From assembly GCA_903891395.1 (NCBI GenBank), contig CAITEM010000050.1:1-17375 (forward strand): DNA of 17,375 nucleotides, in the 5' to 3' direction. Position numbers and translations under genes: made by a program. Below, in pieces: positions 13,769 to 17,375 of the stretch. This stretch comes from an uncultured Hyphomicrobiales bacterium. Lineage in GTDB: Bacteria > Pseudomonadota > Alphaproteobacteria > Rhizobiales > Xanthobacteraceae. Position 1 is the stretch's first letter, and the number at the start of each line of letters is the position of its first letter. The notes beneath the pieces were generated by a model that was given only the letters and a program-made list of their open reading frames with translations, was not told the origin of the DNA and made no database searches.

Positions 13769-14224
13769 ATGCGGAGATTGTCTCGTCGTGCAGCGCTCGC
13801 CGCAGGTGCGGGTGGCGTGGCGCTCTCGGTGGTCGGCTGGCACGGCAAAGCCCGCGCTGGCGTCAAGGAGGCCGCCGACGAAGTCGCCAAGTTCGTGGGC
13901 GGCGCGACAGCGGAGAAGGGCAAGATTTCCATCGAGCTTCCCGAAATCGCGGAAAACGGCAGCACCGTGCCGCTGACCGTGACGGTCGATGCGCCGATGA
14001 CCGCCGAGAACTACGTCAGCGACGTTCTGGTCGTCTCTGAGGGCAACCCGAATCCTGGCGTCATCACGTTTCACTTCACGCCGATGTCGGGCAAAGCCGA
14101 AGCGCAGACGCGCATCCGGCTCGCCGCGACGCAAAACATCGTCGTGGTCGCCAAGACCAACGGCGGCCAGTTCTATACCGCGCAGAAGCAGGTCAAGGTC
14201 ACCATCGGCGGCTGCGGCGGCTGA
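13769..14224 (+). CDS. soxY: Sulfur carrier protein SoxY
   Basis: 151 residues. The start ATG follows GGGAGGA at 13757-13763 with five bases between; the open frame extends further upstream, but only this start gives a signal peptide. The N-terminus (MRRLSRRAALAAGAGG) is a twin-arginine signal. SoxY with SoxZ forms the periplasmic carrier; sulfur intermediates are bound to the cysteine of the C-terminal swinging arm GGCGG, here the last five residues (C149). The immunoglobulin-like body is visible as GKISIELPEIAENGSTVPLTV, FHFTPMSGKAEAQTRIRLA and NIVVVAKTNGG. Length and ending match the family exactly. soxZ follows after 48 bases. Confidence 0.97.
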   Translation: MRRLSRRAALAAGAGGVALSVVGWHGKARAGVKEAADEVAKFVGGATAEKGKISIELPEIAENGSTVPLTVTVDAPMTAENYVSDVLVVSEGNPNPGVITFHFTPMSGKAEAQTRIRLAATQNIVVVAKTNGGQFYTAQKQVKVTIGGCGG

Positions 14225-14272
14225 TCCGTCGTCGTTGCGGCGCATTGAATTCTAGAAAGTCGGGAGACCACC

Positions 14273-14596
14273 ATGGCGGAAAAGCCGCGGCTCAAGCTGC
14301 CCAAGGAAGCCAAGAAGGGCGCCGTCATCGAGATCAAGACGCTGATCCCGCATGCGATGCAGACCGGTCTGGTCAAGGACAAAGACGGCAAGGCCATCCC
14401 GCGCAAGATCATCAACAAGTTCACCGCCGAATTCAACGGCAAGCCAGTGTTCTCAGCAAACATCGAACCGGCGGTCGCCGCCAATCCTTATCTGCAGTTC
14501 ACTGCCAAGGTGGAGGAGAGCGGCACCTTCAAATTTTCGTGGACCGACGACGACGGCACCGTCACCACGGCGGAAGAGCAGATCACTGTTTCCTGA
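14273..14596 (+). CDS. soxZ: Sulfur-oxidation carrier subunit SoxZ
   Basis: 107 residues without a signal peptide, as usual for SoxZ, which is exported bound to Tat-dependent SoxY. The body matches the family: PRLKLPKEAKKGAVIEIKTL, IPHAMQTGLVKD, INKFTAEFNGKPVFSA, GTFKFSWTDDDG and the final EEQITVS. It partners SoxY to hold and present the sulfur-loaded arm to SoxXA and SoxB. GGGAG at 14262-14266 is a good ribosome site six bases before the ATG. The gap to soxXA is 57 bases. Confidence 0.97.
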   Translation: MAEKPRLKLPKEAKKGAVIEIKTLIPHAMQTGLVKDKDGKAIPRKIINKFTAEFNGKPVFSANIEPAVAANPYLQFTAKVEESGTFKFSWTDDDGTVTTAEEQITVS

Positions 14597-14653
14597 CGCG
14601 GCTCAATGCGCGCGAGGCGGAAAAAAGAAACTGACGACTGCGCGGAGGGACCG

Positions 14654-15910
14654 ATGTTTCGTTCAGCGATGTTATTCACCGCTGCTGTTGTGGCCGCTGC
14701 TGGCGTTTTCGTCCGGCTCGGCGGCTCCGTCGCTCACGCACAAACCAAGGCGCCGCTTGAATGGGGTGAAGACGCCGCGGTGCGGCCGTGGAAGCGCTAC
14801 CAAGGCTGGCCGGTCCGCGGCGAATCCAAATTCAGCACGCTCGCCAAACTGGTTTCGCCGCCGCCGGCGAAGGAGCCCCGCAAGCTCGGCGCGCCGCTCG
14901 CCGGCAATGCAGAGAACGGCGCCATGCTGGTGGCCGACCGTAACCGCGGCGGTTCGTGCCTGGCCTGTCACGTCGTGGGTCCGGCCGGCGGCGCGGACTT
15001 GCCGGGCAATGTCGGTCCAGACCTGTCCGAGATCGGCAGCGCCAGCCGGGAGGACGAATATCTGTTCAATTACATCTTTGACGCCCGCGTCTACAATCCG
15101 GAGACGGTGATGCCGCCCTGGGGCGCGCATGGTACGTTCAACGATCAGGAAATCGCCGACATGGTCGCGTTTCTGCAAACGTTGAAGACCCCTGCGGTGT
15201 TCAAGACCGAACTCGACGACCCGGAGAAGCGGCCGGCGCCGGTCGAGAGGCGGGAGAACCTCGACCCAATTGAAAATCCTGGCATGTGGGCCATCGACAA
15301 AGCGCAGGACTTGTTCACGCAGAAGATGGCGTCGGGCTCGTCGTGTTCGTCATGTCATGCCGACGCCCAGGCCGCGTTCAAAACTTGGGCGGCGGGCATG
15401 CCGAAATGGGAGCCGCGACTCAACAAAGTGCTCGGCGTCGAGGAATTCGTGACGCGCCACGCCCGCACCACGACGGGCGCCGATTGGCCGATGGAAACGG
15501 ACAATAACCGGGTCATGTCGGTCTATTTGCATTTCCTCGCCAACGGCACGCCGATCGCGATCGACACGTCGAGCACCGAGGCCAAGGCCGCGATCGAGCG
15601 CGGCAAGGAACTGGCGAGCCGCAAGATCGGCGAACTCAACTTCGCCTGCACCGATTGCCACGGCAAGTCTGCCGATCACTGGATCCGCGGCCAGTGGCTC
15701 GGGCCGCCGAAGGGCCAGTACGATCACTTTCCGACCTGGCGCACGAGCCTGCAGGCCATCTGGGATATCCGGCAACGCTTCCAGTGGTGCCAGGTCAACA
15801 TCCGCGCCGACGAATTGCCGCCCGACGCCAAGGAATATGGCGATCTCGAAATCTATCTGGCCTCGCAGAGCGACGGGCAGAAGCTGAGCGTGCCGGGCAT
15901 TCGGCACTAG
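14654..15910 (+). CDS. soxXA: Fused SoxX-SoxA triheme c-type cytochrome
   Basis: 418 residues from the ATG at 14654 (ribosome site GGAGGG at 14644-14649). SoxXA couples thiosulfate to the SoxY cysteine, passing electrons to cytochromes in the periplasm. After a Sec signal (about 1-30), residues about 80-180 are a SoxX domain: heme motif CLACH at 102-106, then GNVGPDLSEIG and methionine ligand M153 in TVMPPWGAHG. A short Pro/Arg-rich linker (about 183-210) leads to SoxA, entering at ENPGMWAIDKAQDLF without its own signal peptide. Two SoxA hemes follow: CSSCH at 231-235 and CTDCH at 332-336. C379 in RFQWCQVN is the expected modified cysteine ligand of the catalytic heme (47 residues after the first heme cysteine). 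No cysteine occurs between 235 and 332, so the usual distal Cys ligand of the first SoxA heme is missing. One continuous frame argues for a true fusion; SoxX and SoxA are normally separate subunits. Confidence 0.93.
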   Translation: MFRSAMLFTAAVVAAAGVFVRLGGSVAHAQTKAPLEWGEDAAVRPWKRYQGWPVRGESKFSTLAKLVSPPPAKEPRKLGAPLAGNAENGAMLVADRNRGGSCLACHVVGPAGGADLPGNVGPDLSEIGSASREDEYLFNYIFDARVYNPETVMPPWGAHGTFNDQEIADMVAFLQTLKTPAVFKTELDDPEKRPAPVERRENLDPIENPGMWAIDKAQDLFTQKMASGSSCSSCHADAQAAFKTWAAGMPKWEPRLNKVLGVEEFVTRHARTTTGADWPMETDNNRVMSVYLHFLANGTPIAIDTSSTEAKAAIERGKELASRKIGELNFACTDCHGKSADHWIRGQWLGPPKGQYDHFPTWRTSLQAIWDIRQRFQWCQVNIRADELPPDAKEYGDLEIYLASQSDGQKLSVPGIRH

Positions 15911-15939
15911 CGCTTCCGCACGCAACACAGGCTGCTGCA

Positions 15940-17375
15940 ATGATCACCCGCCGCGAAATGTTGCAAGTCGGCGCAGCCACGGCTGCCGTGGCCGTTGGCG
16001 ACGGCAATCTGTCGCGTGCCTTTGCCCAGCAGCGCCTGACGCAGGACGAACTTCTGAAATTCGATGCGCTCGGCAACGTCACGCTGCTGCACGTCTCGGA
16101 TATCCACGGCCAGTTGATGCCGGTCACTTTCCGCGAGCCATCGGTCAATCTTGGTGTCGGCGAGGCGAGGGGCCAACCGCCGCATCTCACCGGGCCGGAT
16201 TTCCTCAAACGCTTCGGCATCCCGGAAAAGTCGGCGGCGGCTTATGCGATGACGTCGGAGGATTTCGCTGCGCTGACGAAAAGCTACGGCAAGATCGGCG
16301 GCCTCGACCGCCTCGCCACCGTGGTTAAAAAGGTGCGCGCCGAACGCGGCGACAAAGTGCTGCTGCTCGACGGCGGCGACACCTGGCAGGGTTCACTCGG
16401 AGCCAACGCCAGCAAGGGCCAGGACATGGCCGACTGCATGGCGCTGCTGAAGCCCGACGCCATGACCGGCCACTGGGAATTCACCTATGGCGAAGCGCGG
16501 GTCACCCAGTTGATCAAGAGTCTCGATTTTCCGTTTCTTGCGCTGAATATCCGCGACACGGAATGGAACGAGCCGGCGTTCGAGCCGATGAAGATGTTCG
16601 AACGCGGCGGCGTCAAGGTCGCGGTGCTGGGCCAGGCCTTTCCCTATACGCCGGTTGCCAATCCGCGCTGGCTGATGCCGAAGTGGTCGTTCGGCATTCG
16701 CGAGGAAGACATCCGTGCCCAGGTCGATAAGGCCCGCAAAAGCGGCGCGCAGCTCGTCGTTCTGCTGTCGCATAACGGCTTCGATGTCGACCGCAAGCTT
16801 GCCTCGCGCGTATCCGGCATCGACGTCATTCTCACCGGCCATACGCACGATGCGCTGCCCGAAGCGATCAGAGTCGGCAACACGCTCCTCATCGCGTCCG
16901 GCAGCCACGGCAAGTTCGTCTCGCGGCTCGATCTCGACGTGCAGGGCGGCGCGGTGAAAGGCTTCCGTTACAAGCTGATCCCGCTTTTTGCCGACGCCAT
17001 TATACCCGACGTGGAGATGACAGCCGCGATCACCAAGGCGCGCGCGCCTTACGCCAGGGAACTGGCGCGCGTGGTCGGGCGGGCGGACTCACTGTTGTAT
17101 CGCCGCGGCAACTTCAACGGCACCTTCGACGATCTGATCTGCGCGGCGCTGCTCAAGGAGCGTGACGCCGAGATCGTGCTGTCGCCGGGCTTTCGCTGGG
17201 GTACCAGCGTGCTGCCGGGTTCAGCCATCACGATGGAAGACATCCACAACGTCACGGCCATCACCTATCCGCAGGTCTATCGTTTGCCGATGATGGGCGC
17301 CCGGCTCAAGGACGTGCTCGAGGATGTCGCCGACAATCTGTTCAACCCCGATCCTTATTACCAGCAGGGCGGCGA
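15940..17375 (+). CDS. soxB: Thiosulfohydrolase SoxB (3' end outside window)
   Basis: The frame runs open to the window edge, giving 478 residues of a family of about 560. SoxB is a periplasmic di-manganese enzyme that hydrolyses sulfate off SoxY-cysteine S-thiosulfonate. The Tat signal (MITRREMLQVGAATAA) is followed by the metallophosphatase core: HVSDIHGQL (D54, H56), LDGGDTWQGS (D147), MTGHWEFTYGE near 175-185 (characteristic of SoxB instead of the GNHEFD of 5'-nucleotidases), LSHNGFD (H278) and TGHTHDALP (H301, H303). The second domain begins near 370, with NFNGTFDDLIC and GFRWGTSVLPGSAITMEDI. No frameshift was found when reading the whole stretch. It starts 29 bases after soxXA with only a weak AGG ribosome site, so translation may depend on the upstream gene. 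Confidence 0.96.
   Translation, partial: MITRREMLQVGAATAAVAVGDGNLSRAFAQQRLTQDELLKFDALGNVTLLHVSDIHGQLMPVTFREPSVNLGVGEARGQPPHLTGPDFLKRFGIPEKSAAAYAMTSEDFAALTKSYGKIGGLDRLATVVKKVRAERGDKVLLLDGGDTWQGSLGANASKGQDMADCMALLKPDAMTGHWEFTYGEARVTQLIKSLDFPFLALNIRDTEWNEPAFEPMKMFERGGVKVAVLGQAFPYTPVANPRWLMPKWSFGIREEDIRAQVDKARKSGAQLVVLLSHNGFDVDRKLASRVSGIDVILTGHTHDALPEAIRVGNTLLIASGSHGKFVSRLDLDVQGGAVKGFRYKLIPLFADAIIPDVEMTAAITKARAPYARELARVVGRADSLLYRRGNFNGTFDDLICAALLKERDAEIVLSPGFRWGTSVLPGSAITMEDIHNVTAITYPQVYRLPMMGARLKDVLEDVADNLFNPDPYYQQGG

Overview
The window is GC-rich, densely coded bacterial DNA with short gaps. It looks like an alphaproteobacterium of the order Hyphomicrobiales (Bradyrhizobium/Xanthobacteraceae type). 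Reasons are the RecJ start region, a GreA/GreB-like protein opening with MSRAFVKE, several orphan Bug (TctC-type) solute receptors, and a Tat-exported thiosulfate-oxidation (Sox) cluster. Genus level is inference. No tRNA, rRNA, insertion sequence or CRISPR array was seen.

Left part (1-5300, + strand): the 3' part of recJ, whose real start lies left of the window, a GreA/GreB-like RNA polymerase-binding protein without the usual catalytic tip, a Bug-type receptor, a probable terminator, an AT-rich leader, a membrane fatty-acid-desaturase-like protein, and an exported creatininase-family hydrolase with an altered metal-site motif.

Middle (5298-8884): an ArsR-family repressor on the - strand has two cysteines exactly where BigR/SqrR-type persulfide sensors have theirs. 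A 476-base non-coding region with an AT-rich strip and an inverted repeat follows. Next is a large TPR plus O-GlcNAc-transferase (GT41/SPINDLY) protein, convergent with a tiny exported protein and with no base between them.

Right-middle (9004-13001, - strand): a probable catabolic operon read right to left, made of an exported helical protein of unknown function, fumarylacetoacetase, a second Bug receptor, and a crotonase resembling 6-oxocamphor hydrolase. Both hydrolases belong to families that cleave C-C bonds of 1,3-diketones, which suggests uptake and breakdown of an aromatic or cyclic ketone.

Right end (13066-17375, + strand): a sulfur-oxidation cluster soxW-soxY-soxZ-soxXA-soxB, with soxB cut by the window edge. 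Its standout feature is that SoxX and SoxA form one triheme polypeptide, and its SoxA part lacks the cysteine expected as the distal ligand of the first heme. SoxYZ carries the sulfur substrate on the GGCGG cysteine, SoxXA attaches thiosulfate oxidatively, SoxB hydrolyses off sulfate, and SoxW probably keeps the SoxY cysteine reduced. The persulfide-sensor-like ArsR protein 7.4 kb away is a plausible but unproven regulator.
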